DNA of 64,000 bases from Gryganskiella cystojenkinii (GCA_015852425.1 JAAAIG010000063.1:16279-80278), one strand, 5' to 3'. Positions 9,760-21,640 are shown, numbered from the stretch's first letter. A program made the numbers and translations. The notes: generated by a model from the letters alone, not told the origin.

Positions 9760-10920
9760 TTGTTCGGCAAGACTATAGAACTTGGAGTCATGGACCATTT
9801 ACCCAGAAGCAGAACTTCGGGTCGATCGTACTCAAGCACTCGACACTGGTCTAGAACCAAGATATGATCCGAGTTCATCACAATTTTTTTGGATCAACTC
9901 ATTGGTCTCCATATCCACTGCTGCTGTGGCCTCATCCACGAGCTAGACAAATCAAGGATTGTTGACCGACTGAAAAAAATTTGCCCTGAGAAGCGACCTG
10001 GAACGACACAGAGACATGCGATCTGGTCGTTCGAATGAACGCACTGGAGACACTCCCAGAGGTCCGCATCCGTTCTCTCTCCAAAAGATCAAGATTCTCG
10101 CGGATGGTACTTGCAAAGAGCTTGGGTTCTTAAGGAATAATGGACAAATGCCGGCGCAAATCTCGAAGACCCAGAGTAGAGATGTCGATCCCATCGATCG
10201 CAATCTTTCCCCTTCCTGATCTTGAGAATATCCAAGCTCAGACGACTCGTTTCAATGAATAATACCCGTATTGCTTGTCACCCGAGTCAAATGACTATCT
10301 GCTGTCTCCATCATACGGAAGAGAGTCAAAGTCAGAGACGACTTTCCAACAGAGGTTCTTCCAACAACTGCAACCATATCCCACCCCGAGCCTCGAACGC
10401 AACCCCCTTAAGGACCAAATCCAACCCTTCCCGGTACCGGGTCGAGTAATTATCGAAGACGATACCACCCTAAGCAGGTCATCCATGTTGTAAAGCTCTT
10501 TCGGCCTCGGATGATCCACCTATGTCTTCAGTGTCCAGCGACGCCTCGGATTTCATCACCGCATATTCTTGAATTCGCTCGACCGCGACCAGTTGACTCT
10601 GCAAGTCATAATAAGTTTGAACGAATCATATCAAGGCGTTTGTGATCGTCCTGGCAAAACTCAACGCCCAACAGGCGGTACTGACATCCACGGACCCTCG
10701 AGGCCCTCAGACGACCCAAACTGCGGTCAAGAGAATGATCAAAGAGTTCGTGAGTTGGGAACGACACTCCAGCCGCCGGGTACATCGGACAAGAACCACG
10801 TACGCATTCGTGTGCAAATCAATCATGGTCATGTTCTTGCGCTTGAATCGGTCGTGGACATGCATAGCTCGGATAGTCGAGAGACCCCCAAGGGATTCGG
10901 TGAAATATTGGAAAATCTAG
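9760..10920 (-). pseudogene. ABC transporter (ABCC/MRP type) C-terminal half, decayed
   Basis: Read on the minus strand in shifting frames, the segment gives the end of the second membrane domain (HFTESLGGLSTIRAMHVHDRF, then TYYDLQSQLVAVERIQEYAV). The nucleotide-binding domain follows, with Walker A VVGRTSVGKSSLTLTLFRM, the stretch AIDGIDISTLGLRDLRRHL, the Q-loop region, then LVDEATAAVDMETNELIQ and SDHILVLDQCRVLEYDRPEVL. The DEATAAVD form is typical of ABCC proteins. Lesions include stops, frame changes, serine for glycine in Walker A, and loss of the segment with the switch histidine between the D-loop and SDHILVL. An intron acceptor (ttttctag) is still visible at the upstream edge. The first half of the gene is not found. 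Confidence 0.85.
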
Positions 10921-11209
10921 AAAATAGGTGACTTTGCATCAGATTCCATCCGTTTACAAAGGCGTGAGGCTTCATGTAGATCAGGCCTAACCCAATTGTC
11001 ATTGGGGTATATTCATGATTTGGTTTTGTATTTTGTAATGACATTGCAAGAGAACTCTTCTTGTTCAAAAAAAAGCGAACATTGGTGACCCAGGCGATAG
11101 CAAGTGGTCTCCAGATCGTCAACAACACATGGTTTTAATATGATATTTTGTCTATGGACCCTTTTTGCGTCTGTGTATATGGCTCTAACAAAACAAAAAC
11201 AAAAGACTC

Positions 11210-12270
11210 TTATCTGACCATGCCTTGACCGCTCAACTCGCGTTCCAGGTCATTATCGACGTCCATACCATTCGAGGCCTGCATCGATGCTTGTTGCTGT
11301 TGGTGGTATTGTTGTTTAAGAAGTGTTGATTGATCCATCATCCCTTCCTCCTGAATCTGTTGACTCGTCGGTTGATGGGGTGTCCGACGAGCAGCTGAGG
11401 TTGTTGCATTCCTGTCCGCGGCCGATAATGAGGCGGCACGACGAAGTCCTCCGCCTCCATTATATGACTGCTGTTGTTGTTGAGGTGCCAACATGGATGC
11501 AGCTCGGGCAGCTTCGACGGCAGCGGCTTGTGCAGCAGCAGCAGCGGCGGCGGCTGCCGCTACCTCTGCAGCCGCTTGTTCCTTGGTTGCCTTGAACGAC
11601 ATGACCTCCTGGGCAATGAGTTCTACACGGTTTGTGAAAGACGACGGTTAATGTGACTGATCTACAGTATACGGTTTGTTGAGTGCAATGATTTGAACGC
11701 TTGCTTACTCTTCATGTCCTCGATACGATCCTCGACCTCAAAAGCAAAGTCAAATGTCTGTTCATGCACAGGCTCATCATCCTCCTCATGATAAGCATGG
11801 AGATAAGGATGCGCCAGTGCCTGTTCCACCGTGATACGTGCCGCAGGGTCAAAGTTCAAAAGCTTTTCTAAGAGATCGATCGCCAGGGGTGAAGCATTCG
11901 GGTACAGCTGCGAGAAATGAATCTTGGGCATCTTAGGCAAACTGCGAATATAAGCTTGTGCCTATGAACCCCGAGATTGTCGATTGGAATAAATATTATA
12001 GTTAAAACAAAAGACGATTGATTCCGCGCTAGGTTAGTCAACGATTATGAACTTTCCAGCATGCAAACTGGGTCTGCTTTTGCGACCATTAAATATCCAA
12101 TCCGCTGTATCGGCTTACCCTTTCACTGCCAACGCGTCTCAAGGTTGCCTCATCAGGAGTACCCAAGATTTGAAGGATCTGGTTCAATTGATCCACATAA
12201 TCGCGTCCCTTGAACAAGGGTTTGCCTCCCAACATCTCTGCAAAGATACATCCGACCGACCACATGTCAA
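11210..12270 (-). CDS. Slt2/Mpk1-type MAP kinase, 3' half only (5'-truncated)
   Basis: Three exons join in frame: 12270-12119, 11961-11709 and 11622-11210. They encode about 272 residues: kinase subdomains IX-XI ([57 protein letters not shown]), the common-docking-like acidic stretch, and an Ala/Gln-rich tail. The sequence is closest to cell-wall-integrity MAPKs (yeast Slt2). Splice sites are clean: gtaagc donors with atag and gtag acceptors, and the 12270 edge is also a proper acceptor (catag) for a phase-1 intron. What should precede it (glycine-rich loop, catalytic HRD, DFG, TEY activation lip, about 190 residues) is not found on the minus strand up to the chitinase gene. Without it the product cannot be an active kinase. 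It could be a truncated copy or an assembly error. Confidence 0.8.
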
Positions 12271-15200
12271 CTATGATTAAAAGCAAAAAGAAACAAACAT
12301 AGTGGGGAAGAGGAGCGATAAAAATAGGTCAGTCCAGGTCCAAAGACAAACGAAGTTCCTTTTTCTTTACGCCACACATCTTTTTTTTTTGTTTTTGGTG
12401 CATTTTTTTTTTTTTTGTTAGTCACACCAATCAGAGGGCTGCATTGTCACAGAAAAAATAGATTATTTCGTTCTTTTGGTGTGCGAATCATCTCTGTTGG
12501 TGTGCTGAGTGGTCTCGATTTGGAGACGCACACGAGGAGACAAACTGGTCGTCGACTGGGGGTGTCACGAATCGGATCGAATCACGTCGAAGATTTCAGA
12601 AGGCTGTGGAACACCCTTTTTTCTTTATGGGCAAAAGGGACATTGTTCAGAGGAGGGCAGAACTAAAAAACCGTTTTAGTGAGGGAATTAGCAAAGAGGT
12701 AATTCCTTATTCCTGATTCCTGCTTTCTCGCTCTTGCCTTCACTTTTCAGGACCCCCTTTATTTTTCACTTCTGGAAAAAAGTCGTCATCGACCAAGAAG
12801 GGGGTCTTTTCTCTCTTTCTCACTGCATTGATCCTGTCTCTCTCCCTCTTTTCCTTTCCATAGATCCAAGATTCCGTCTTTAACTCCCAACGGTCAAACG
12901 GTTGTTTTCATGCAAGAGAAAAGGAAGAACGGGTCAACTGAAAAGATACAAGAGAAAGATTATCTTTGGTCCGGGTATCTCTCTGTTGTATCCGGGTTTA
13001 AAAGACTGTCAGACACCCCCTCCTACCCAATAAATTTCCTGTTGTATCTCACTTTCAGACATTCTTGGCGTAATAATAAGAGAGTCCATGCACCTCATGC
13101 ATTATTCACGCGCCAGCAAACAATTTTTGTTCTGGGGTAGTGTGATCACGCGTGTACAAACACAAAACTATGAAAAGGAAGGGAAAAATATGGTGTGTCG
13201 CTTGCAATATTGCTCATTCTGATCTGCTGGACCAACGTCCTTTTCTATACCGTTTTTTAACAGTGCTTTTTTTTTTCAGTGTTCCTTCTTTGAGGAGAAT
13301 AAGAAAAAGAAAGCGACTTCACCAAAAAAAAAAAGAGAAAATGTCTGAGACGAAAAAAAGAATAGTCCATGGTTCACGAAAGGCGTCTCGGTTGTCCATT
13401 TTATGGTAGTCAGAAAAAGGGTTGTTTCCCCGATGAGCACACACGGACATACCCGGGTATATATTTTTCTTTTTGTGTTGCCTCTAGTCCCCGACACATG
13501 TTCCTGATGCTTGGATGTACTCAACCCTCCCTCATGTTGTTATCGAGTGGCTATTTTCGCCGAGCAACAGGGCAAAAATGGAGAAGAGGAAATATTGAAT
13601 CACGTCTTCGTCTTCCGTAGAAACCTGGTCTTATGTCTCGTCTCTGGTCCTCATCCCATAAGCGTCACTGTCACCTGACCTCGCCCATCATCTTTGGTTC
13701 ACTCGGTTTGATTGGACTCGTTCTTTCACAGAAACAAATGGCCACGTAGTTGAATGAATACAAAAAAAAAAAAAAAAAAATCAGGTAGACGGATGAACTC
13801 AAAGTAGAAAAAACCACGGATGCCGAGAAAACCTTCTTGTGGTTTCGTGGGGTAAAGAAGTTTGTCCCTGAAGACCGACAAGCTTTACGACTGAGAAAGT
13901 GATTGAACTGACCTAAACCCCAGCAAAAAATCAAACAAAAAAGCTGTATGGTACAGTTTCGGTAGCGTGCAGTATGGTAGAAAACGAGAAACCTTTATGG
14001 TTTGGCTTGGTCATGCAACTTCCAAGATCTTACTGATAAAGTCAGGCTCACAACGACAGGAAAGGGGAGAAAAGGGCCAGTCCCTGAAAAAGACTAGAAC
14101 TGAATAATAACTAGCCTTCGAATAGGATTGAGGGGAAAAGCTGGTGTGATTTTTAGAGTATCTTCTGACATGAATGAATAAAAGTAGAGAAAGGTCACCT
14201 GGGGACTTGCAGGGAAAACAGGAGATCAGAAAGTAGGGAAGGGTTGCACGACAAAAAACTCTCTTTTTGACTTCGCCTTGCAATTTGTATGCAGGGGACA
14301 ACCCTCATGATGACAGCGATTTTTTGAGAGAGCGAGAGCGAGAGCGATCAGGCGAGCAAATTTTAGGCATGTACGGAAGGGTAAGTACGCGATATGATAT
14401 CAAATTGTGAGCATGGGAGTACGTCTTGTGTACTAGTCACCCTCTTGCATTGCTGGCGGCTAAGAAGACTGACTCCCTATGGTTCGGGAGACCACTGTGA
14501 GAGGGACGCGTCCTGACATTCCTCTAGAAGTCAACGACTCCCTCCCTCTCTCTGCCCACGCTCTTGCTTACATCCATCGACTGCAATATTAACAATAACA
14601 ACAGCAACAACAACAACAATGAAAAAACGACAGCAACAAAGGCACTGCCAACGGCCCTTCAATGTATCCTTGGCCGTAATGAAGTCAGTGCACAATTGCT
14701 TTTCTGTCAACATTCATAGCGCAAAGTGGCAAAAGATTGACCTGATGATAATACCCCCGGGTCGCGATTCGAGACCATGATATCCCGTGGAAAAAAAAGA
14801 ATAGTAACGGATTAAGAGAGTACAGTAGGGAGTAGGGGGGAGGCGCTAAGTTTTACTGTTTCTCGGATATAGGGAGTGTACCACGGAACCTCGTTATCTT
14901 GCCATCTCATCCATCACCATCGCGGTCCAAGATCAACACAAACAGACGAATAACAAACCCCCGGAGTGCAACCTAACGCCTTCTGTTAATTCAGTCTGGT
15001 ACCTTACACTATTCTACAGCATTACACCGGTCGCTCCGATCAACAGCCGCAATTGTATCGTAACAAATACGTTACGGCTGTAAACAGAAGGAATTCAAGT
15101 GAGAGAAAGGATACAGTTCCGAAGAAATAAAAAAGACACCACCAAAGAGGTTGACATCGAAAACAAAAAACATTGACATAAAGCCCACAGGGATCGTTTA

Positions 15201-15713
15201 TTATCAAAGAGAGAAAAAAAATCTTGATCATTATCGGGTCGAGCAAGGGTCAACTCTATTACACAACCCCATGCACATTGGACCCTATTCGATACCTTGT
15301 TTGTTTCGCAAGCGGCTCTCAATTGCAGCCATAGGTGGTCTACAGAGCCATTTGTCGTAGGCTTTCCGTGGACAAGTTGCCGTTTTTTTACCTTGTCCCC
15401 ACGGTCCTCCGTTATCTCTTGTTTGGTGCCGCAACGGTACATCATCATCACCTTTTTGCGATTGTTGATCGCGCTGGTAAGGCTCTTTTTTGTCTTTTTT
15501 TTATTCTCCTCGACGCTCTTATTATACGCCTGCCTTTCTAACTGCCGAGAGTCTGGTTCGATTCTTTTAGTTACATTTTGATTGAACAGAAGAGGTGTTC
15601 AAGCAAGTGGATCCCCGCGCTCAATAATTACAATGAATACTGGCCCAATAATTCGATTTTTTGTGGTTGAAGGGAATATTGGAAAATCGTTCCCCTTGTC
15701 CCCTTGGAACTCC
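12271..15713. other. Gene-poor stretch of about 3.4 kb
   Basis: No recognisable protein on either strand. It has many A/T homopolymers (about 12382-12418, 13762-13780), CT-rich segments and a CAA/CAG-type triplet tract at about 14590-14640. The missing 5' exons of the MAP kinase were looked for here (HRDLKP, DFG and TEY coding patterns on the minus strand) and not seen. The right end is promoter of the chitinase gene. Confidence 0.6.
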
Positions 15714-15720
15714 TATAAAA
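15714..15720 (+). promoter_or_regulatory. TATA box of chitinase gene
   Basis: TATAAAA lies about 155 bases before the chitinase ATG and is followed by a long CT-rich leader. Confidence 0.65.
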
Positions 15721-15869
15721 ACTCTCAACCTTCTTCCCATTTCTCCTTGCCTACCGACAGTCCCCAACATCCCTCTTCTCACTCTCTTTTCTCCCTGATC
15801 TTCATCGGCTCGTCTTTTCTTACTTCTTCCTTTCCTCCCTTTCAGATTTGTATCCTCAATTCACATACC

Positions 15870-18035
15870 ATGCGCATCACAACCACCTTGGTCACCATTG
15901 CTTCGGCTTTAGTCGTCGCCTGCACTGCCGCTGCCCAGGCAACAACACCAGTCGTTGCAGGATACCTCCTTATCAACCCTACGAACGGTCCATCAAAGCT
16001 TAAGGCCCTCGCCGATAATGCTGCCACAATCCCCATCAACCGTGTGTTCCTTTCCTTTGCTCGGCCCGGACTGGTTTATGTCCCCGGTTCGAATACATTG
16101 GAACACGTCGGACTGAACTACGCCACTACCTCCGATTTCGGATTTGCGGATCTGAAATCGCGTGTCACTGCCCTTCAAGCTGCTGGTGTCGAGGTCTTTT
16201 TGTCGGTCGGTGGTTGGAACTATGGTTGCTTCCCTTACCTGTACACTTATTATTCCGTCGGTGGTTACGGCACCACGACCCCCAACTACTACAAGATCCA
16301 GGAGAACGGTGGTTCCCTCGCTGCCTGTACCGAGGCCAACATGTGGTGCTACACTTGCGAACCCAAGTCTGAGAACACGGTTTTGGGCGACTTTGATATC
16401 TTCCCCGAGCCCTCAAACTCGAGCACTTGGCAGGCCGCTCAGCAGTACATCATCTCCAAGGCTGGTGGTGACAAGCCCGTCTTCCACCCTGAGATACTTC
16501 CTGGTAAGGAGCGAATCAGAAACTCGATCCTCCTTGGATTCGATGTGGATCTGCTTCTAACTTGATTTTTGTCTCAATCTTCCTCTACTTATTTCTTTTC
16601 CAGGCCACAGCTGGACTGATCCCGTTAACAAGATGACCAACGTCGTTCCTGGAAACGATTATTTCGTTCAGCAGAAGCGTGATCCCTATCAGGATCTTGT
16701 CTACCTGGCCAAGGACTTGGGCCTTTCTGGTGTTGATATTGGTATGTCTCCACTCCAAAACGCAGCAAATTTGATAAAATATCCGAAAACATATTTGACA
16801 ACGGTAAAAATCACTAAACTCAAAACAAAAAAAAATGTCCGTGGGTCTTTCACTTTCCTTTTTTTGAATGTAAACAAACAGATTACGAAGAGATGTGGCA
16901 CGCCGATTACTTCAAGAACGGAACTGCGACTGGTCCCTGGACCTCTCATCAGACCGTGTACAAGTACGCTACCATTATGCGTGATGTTCAGCTCAACATC
17001 CAGTCCATCTATCCAACTCTCAAGCTCGCGACCGCTGCCTCTGCCGCTGGTGGACTTTCCACCAACTGGTGGGGTGGTAACCTCAAGAACATCTGGTACA
17101 ACGTCTTCACGTGGTACCCGGATGTCTACAACTTTATCGCCCAGGGTGCGAACGGCGGTGGTGTCAACATCATGACCTACGATCTCTCCAACAACCAACA
17201 GTACTACGAGTGCCCCGACGCCAATACTTGCTCGCTGTCTCAACAGGTCAATTACTACATGAACTCTTACGCTGCCAATAACATGGTCGCCCATGTTGGT
17301 TACGAGATCGGTATCCCTGCTTACCCTGCCTCAGATCACGACCCTACTCATCAGTTGCCCCTGACCCAGTCTGAGCTCACCAGCATCTTGGCTGTTCAGG
17401 GTTCCAAGGGCGGTTTCTTCTGGGAGTTGTATAAGGCCGCTGGTGCGACCACAAATCTCGATGTCACCTCCGCTGCTCAACAGATCTGCAAGGCTGCACT
17501 CGGCGCGAGCACCCCTCGTTGTTCTGGTACTATTCCTCAGCCCGGTGGAACTGGTCCCAGCGCTTCCGCCTCCGCGTCTGTCTCTGCCACCCAGATCATT
17601 ACCTCTGCTTCAGCCTCGCCCACAAAGACGACTCCTCCTACCACTACGACAACTCAGGCCGCTGGCTGCTCTGTCGCTGCCTGGTCCGCCTCGGCAACCT
17701 ACACTACCGGTGCTCAGGTCTCTTATAACGGTCGTCTTTACACTGCTCAGTGGTGGTCTCAGAACAACATCCCCACTGCTGGTGCTCCCTGGACCGATAA
17801 CGGTGCCTGCAGCGGTGGTAACTCTGCCACTCCTACTCCCTCACCCAGCAGCTGCGCCGGCGCCGCCGCTTACTCGAGCTCGACTGCCTACAGTACCGGA
17901 GCCAAGGTCACCTATGGTGGTTACATCTACACCGCTCAATGGTGGACTCAGGGTGATGTTCCCGGCACTGCCTCGGTCTGGACCAAGGGTGCTGCGTGCA
18001 CTGGCTCCTTGCGTCGTCGCCTCTACAACCTTTAA
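15870..18035 (+). CDS. Secreted GH18 chitinase with two CBM5/12-like modules
   Basis: Three exons (15870-16503, 16604-16741, 16882-18035) give an unbroken 641-codon protein. A signal peptide starts MRITTTLVTIASALVVACTA. The GH18 barrel follows, with SVGGWNYG at about 110 and the catalytic DxDxE motif in GVDIDYEEMW near residue 255, where the last Glu is the proton donor. After about 545 a Ser/Thr/Pro-rich linker joins two chitin-binding modules, each with a TAQWW motif (YTAQWWSQNNIP, YTAQWWTQGDVP). The enzyme hydrolyses beta-1,4-GlcNAc links of chitin outside the cell, in wall remodelling or in attack on exogenous chitin. The second intron falls inside the catalytic motif, between I and the last Asp. 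The ATG was chosen because the signal peptide follows it and a TATA box precedes it; the longer frame upstream is leader. Confidence 0.93.
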
Positions 18036-18146
18036 GTAAAATATGAATATAAGGCGAGATATTAGCTCCCATCCCTCCCAGCTGCGCTGGATGAATACAG
18101 AAGGACAGCAAGCTTTGTTAGTTATTCCTTCATAGAAAAAATATAT

Positions 18147-18438
18147 TTATTCTTCGATTCCCGTCGCAAAAGTGCGCGTAAGCACAAAAGACTGTAAAGT
18201 TGACTTTTCTAGTTTCGATGGATTTTGGCGAGTAGAGTCATGTTTTAGAATAAAGGGCACGAAGAGCCTTCTCCATCCAGGCGACATATGGTACAGTATA
18301 CCAGTCTTGACTGCGGGAGCAACCTCGCTGACCAAAGAGACCAAAGTAAGATAGAGCAAATGCTCGGGCAAAATCGACAGGAAACTGCGTCCCAGAGCCT
18401 GGGCTGTAATTTCGGTCGCCCGGACCACTCGTCGTCAA
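18147..18438 (-). other. Unassigned open frames, possible gene relic
   Basis: Two overlapping minus-strand frames are open here. One reads FPVDFARAFALSYFGLFGQR and ends EKALRALYSKT, with a protein-like composition (aromatic and charged residues mixed). No family is recognised, and a TGA lies shortly upstream in one frame. It may be the 3' end of a lost gene or chance. The rest of 18036-19165 shows no gene apart from the promoter of the F-box gene. Confidence 0.2.
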
Positions 18439-19165
18439 GCGTAGATTTCAGAATCGTCGCGGTGTGTGCTGCCCAGGAATCGCTTAGTCATGCTTGCAAA
18501 CGTATAATTGATCTTGAGCAAAGCCGGAACCTCCAAAAGGATAATTTGTTATTAAATAAGTTTAATAGAAATCCAAGCAGTCCCTGGATCTTTGCATAAT
18601 CTTTTGGAGGGATTTGGAAGAGGCCACCACGTCTTTCGTAAGTTCCAGGACGGACCTGAGCAGGAAAGTGTGCCTAGAGCACTTTTTTGCCACCAATTCT
18701 ACCACGCACTAACCCTATGTGACTTTAAACTGTTTGAACCGTATATTAATATACTTGAAGGACCAAAACAGGGTTTTAAGCCGCGAGAGAAGAGGGGATT
18801 GACTGTCGAGGTCGTAGCAATCGAGTAAGGTACTTTTTCTCATCTATGCTGAATTGCAATTCGTCTAGAGATCCAGATGACTGAATTTGTCACCTTGTTT
18901 TGAGAAGTTGTCCCCGTGACTTTTGCCACCAAAGTCGATATGTATTGGCTCGCGCGGACGTGGCTTGTGGCGATGATTTAGCGCTTTCAAGGACTTGGAG
19001 TGTCAGGGTTGTTCACCCTGTGGAACCACTATTGCACAAAACGCGGCTCTTTTTGATTTTTCTTATCCGCGGCGCAAAACGTTTTTATCCATTTTCTCAC
19101 AACAATCAGGTATTTTCTTCCTCCATCACATCCTCTCTGTGCATCCCCAGAACTCGCATTCCATC

Positions 19166-21286
19166 ATGCAAGACCGATCCGTACCCATCCCGGCATGCCA
19201 GCGAGTCTTCAATCTCCCCGAACTTTGCAACATTCTTCGCGGCTACGTCTCACTGCAAGACCTCGCGACCTTGACGCTCGTCTCCCGCGCCTTCCATAGC
19301 CTATGGACACCTTACCTTTGGTACTCGGTCGAGCTCACCCAAGGCCAGCCTTCACTCCCGCCCCTGCAAAAAATTGAGCAGTGTGGCCATCTCGTTCGAA
19401 CGTTTCGCCTAGAAAATCATAGCGTGTTAGGTCAACAACAAGCTGCCGTCCTGGAGAAGGTTCGCCTCCATTGTCACAGCCTTCACACTGTCGAGTTGAA
19501 TTTTATGGAGTATGGGGTGTCAAGAGTCTTTCTGGAACAGTTCCTAGGAATACGGGACGAGGCCCTCAACGAGATCAGTCAATTGTACAACGGCGAAAAT
19601 TCATTTATCCCTGGAGTAACCATGCTCGAGTTCTGTCGGCTACGAGTGGGCGAAAACAATGTGAATGTACTACAGCAGGAACAAGATCCAATTTGGTTCC
19701 GTCGGTTGATTCCGTTGTCTCCCAACAACGGCTTTCTGTCCAATACGATTCGATCTCTTGAGATGGAATACGACGAAGAGTTCCTTGCTATCCTCTTTGC
19801 ATGGATATCTAGAGCCGGGTGGGAAGGCCACCTTCAAGGACTTGTTCAATTTAAGCTTAGTGCCACCTGGGGCACCAGTAACCCTGTAAAAGTCGAAAAG
19901 GAGTTGTTCTTTCAGTTGATGGAATCATTACCATACCTCGAAGAATTCCGTGCGCCACAGATCCGAGTTATCGCCAATACCCTTCTAAGGGGTCAGATCA
20001 ACGCCGATATCTTGGACCCGACAATTGCTCAGCCGATGTCCAGGATCCTGTCTGACCGGAGACAGCGCCCGCTGAGAGTCCGCAAGTTGACTCTTTGGTC
20101 CCTGGGACTGGATGTAGTTGACCATAACTCTTCAACTCCATCATCATCTCCAGACAAGATGGACCGCGATAGAGATTCGCAACGACCTACGCCCTCAATA
20201 CTTTCTCGGTTCCCTAACCTGACCGGCCTGAGTCTCTTGGGAGAGTCGATCTCGGATCTTGCAAAAGCGCTCACTGATGCTTCTCAAGAGCAGCAGCATC
20301 TAGAGCGGTACCAATACCACCGTACTCACCACGACGTCGGCCATGACCCTACCAACATCGCTGCCGCTGACGTTCAGTGTATCAGACATTTGACAATGAG
20401 GGATAAAATCGAATCACGGGTCGACTCAGGTTGGAGAACCCTTTTTTCAAGCCCCAATCTCCAATTAGAAACCCTGGATCTGAGTAGTCGCTATTCTTTA
20501 CCAAGAGATTTGCTGGACCATCTGGTCACATCGGCCTCAGTTACATCTCTCAAACGCGTGTTTTTCAATCTGTACGACAAAGGTGGGGTCTATGACGGCA
20601 TCTCCAAGCCGGTGGATTTCTTAGTCCAGCTCGGCTCTGTCCTGAGGTTTCTGCGGTCAGCGGTCTCGCTGGAAGAGTTTATTTGCCCCAAGATGGAGCA
20701 CTTTTTGGCCAAGGAATTATTTACACCTGAAGAATCGGCTCAATGGCCCTGTCGGGATCGATTGAGGAGTCTCAAAATGCATCCCTGGGATTTGGACTTA
20801 CAAGGGTCTAAGATCGACAGTGCGCAGATGCGTCGATGGGTCTGGAGCTTTGGTCCGAGTCTCAAAGAAATCCTGGTAATTGGCAGAAACGCGACGGTGG
20901 ATGTGCTCTTTGATCCTGATCTCTTGGTTGAATCCATCGCCGCGACCGCCGTCGTCGCCGATTCCGATCCTGATTTCTCTTCGTCTTCATCTTGTACGTC
21001 AACTTGTACGCCAACTGTGCCCGAGGTTGTGCTTCCAAGACCCCTCATGATCAAAACGTTGTTCCTGCCAAGTATTCAAAGGTCCTATGTGATGACGTTG
21101 TCGCAGACCAAGCTGGTGTTTGAGCAACTTTACCCCAGGGCAACGTTCGTAGTGACCCCAAGGATAACGTTCAAAATGGCCCCTTGCCAATTTGATGACG
21201 AATCTCTTTTGTGGCTGGAGAAGGAGCGACCTGAGGCCCTTTCAAAGGTAGAGCCGGGTTTTGGTGGTTTTGGTTCCCGTGTCTAA
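19166..21286 (+). CDS. F-box protein with LRR-like C-terminal region
   Basis: A single exon of 706 codons. The ATG at 19166 is chosen because the F-box begins soon after it (FNLPELCNILRGYVSLQDLA, then LVSRAFHSLWTPYLWYSVEL, residues about 12-58); upstream codons in the same frame look like leader. The rest has irregular leucine-rich stretches such as VRTFRLENHSVL, LHTVELNFMEY and LKRVFFNLYD, resembling the degenerate LRR of fungal F-box proteins. F-box proteins bind Skp1 and present targets to the SCF ubiquitin ligase; the target here is unknown. Such genes are a large family in Mortierella-type fungi (established knowledge). No lesion is seen. Confidence 0.8.
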   Translation: MQDRSVPIPACQRVFNLPELCNILRGYVSLQDLATLTLVSRAFHSLWTPYLWYSVELTQGQPSLPPLQKIEQCGHLVRTFRLENHSVLGQQQAAVLEKVRLHCHSLHTVELNFMEYGVSRVFLEQFLGIRDEALNEISQLYNGENSFIPGVTMLEFCRLRVGENNVNVLQQEQDPIWFRRLIPLSPNNGFLSNTIRSLEMEYDEEFLAILFAWISRAGWEGHLQGLVQFKLSATWGTSNPVKVEKELFFQLMESLPYLEEFRAPQIRVIANTLLRGQINADILDPTIAQPMSRILSDRRQRPLRVRKLTLWSLGLDVVDHNSSTPSSSPDKMDRDRDSQRPTPSILSRFPNLTGLSLLGESISDLAKALTDASQEQQHLERYQYHRTHHDVGHDPTNIAAADVQCIRHLTMRDKIESRVDSGWRTLFSSPNLQLETLDLSSRYSLPRDLLDHLVTSASVTSLKRVFFNLYDKGGVYDGISKPVDFLVQLGSVLRFLRSAVSLEEFICPKMEHFLAKELFTPEESAQWPCRDRLRSLKMHPWDLDLQGSKIDSAQMRRWVWSFGPSLKEILVIGRNATVDVLFDPDLLVESIAATAVVADSDPDFSSSSSCTSTCTPTVPEVVLPRPLMIKTLFLPSIQRSYVMTLSQTKLVFEQLYPRATFVVTPRITFKMAPCQFDDESLLWLEKERPEALSKVEPGFGGFGSRV

Positions 21287-21298
21287 TAGCATTATTAG

Positions 21299-21304
21299 AA
21301 TAAA
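21299..21304 (+). terminator. Polyadenylation signal of the F-box gene
   Basis: AATAAA occurs 13 bases after the stop codon of the F-box gene. Confidence 0.5.
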
Positions 21305-21640
21305 TCGTCAAGAGATGCATCCCGTGGATGGCGAGACCATAAAAGAAATGTCAAATCGCATGAACCTGAGATTTGAAAGCTGTCAGGGCGATGGGACTGA
21401 CGCCGTTGACAATAGACAGAGGTTATAATCGATCAATTAGACCAATACCTCTGTTGCGACAGAGTAAACCGAGAGAACGACCAAAGGCTTAGCGTCTCCG
21501 CACGTGAAACAAACGCCCTGAAGAAGGCAATGACACTGAGTTGCATCAAAATGCATGCAGTTGATCTGGAAGGTCAGTGATTCCAGCGTTCCCGTTGTAG
21601 AACAAGGCTGTGGTGACCTCTGATCAGAGGAATCAAACAA
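21300..21640 (-). pseudogene. Decayed partial copy of the alkaline ceramidase last exon
   Basis: On the minus strand, pieces reading STTGTLESLTFQ, then LLQGVCF, then (frame-shifted) the equivalents of INGVSP, LTAF and HFF follow the same order and spacing as exon 4 of the intact ceramidase at 21749-22197 (MTTGTLQSLTFQ, LLRGFYV, INGVSPETLTSF, WHFFSGMAMFG). Stops and frame changes interrupt it. A poly-A/T tract at 21639-21665 marks the junction on the upstream side. It is a partial tandem duplication that has decayed. Confidence 0.75.

Noticed and set aside
14445..14520. Possible tRNA-like segment (ggttcggga)
   Set aside because: No matching acceptor stem, A box or anticodon arm could be folded by eye.
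15582..15869. N-terminal extension of the chitinase frame
   Set aside because: It runs over the TATA box and CT-rich leader, and the signal peptide begins at 15870.
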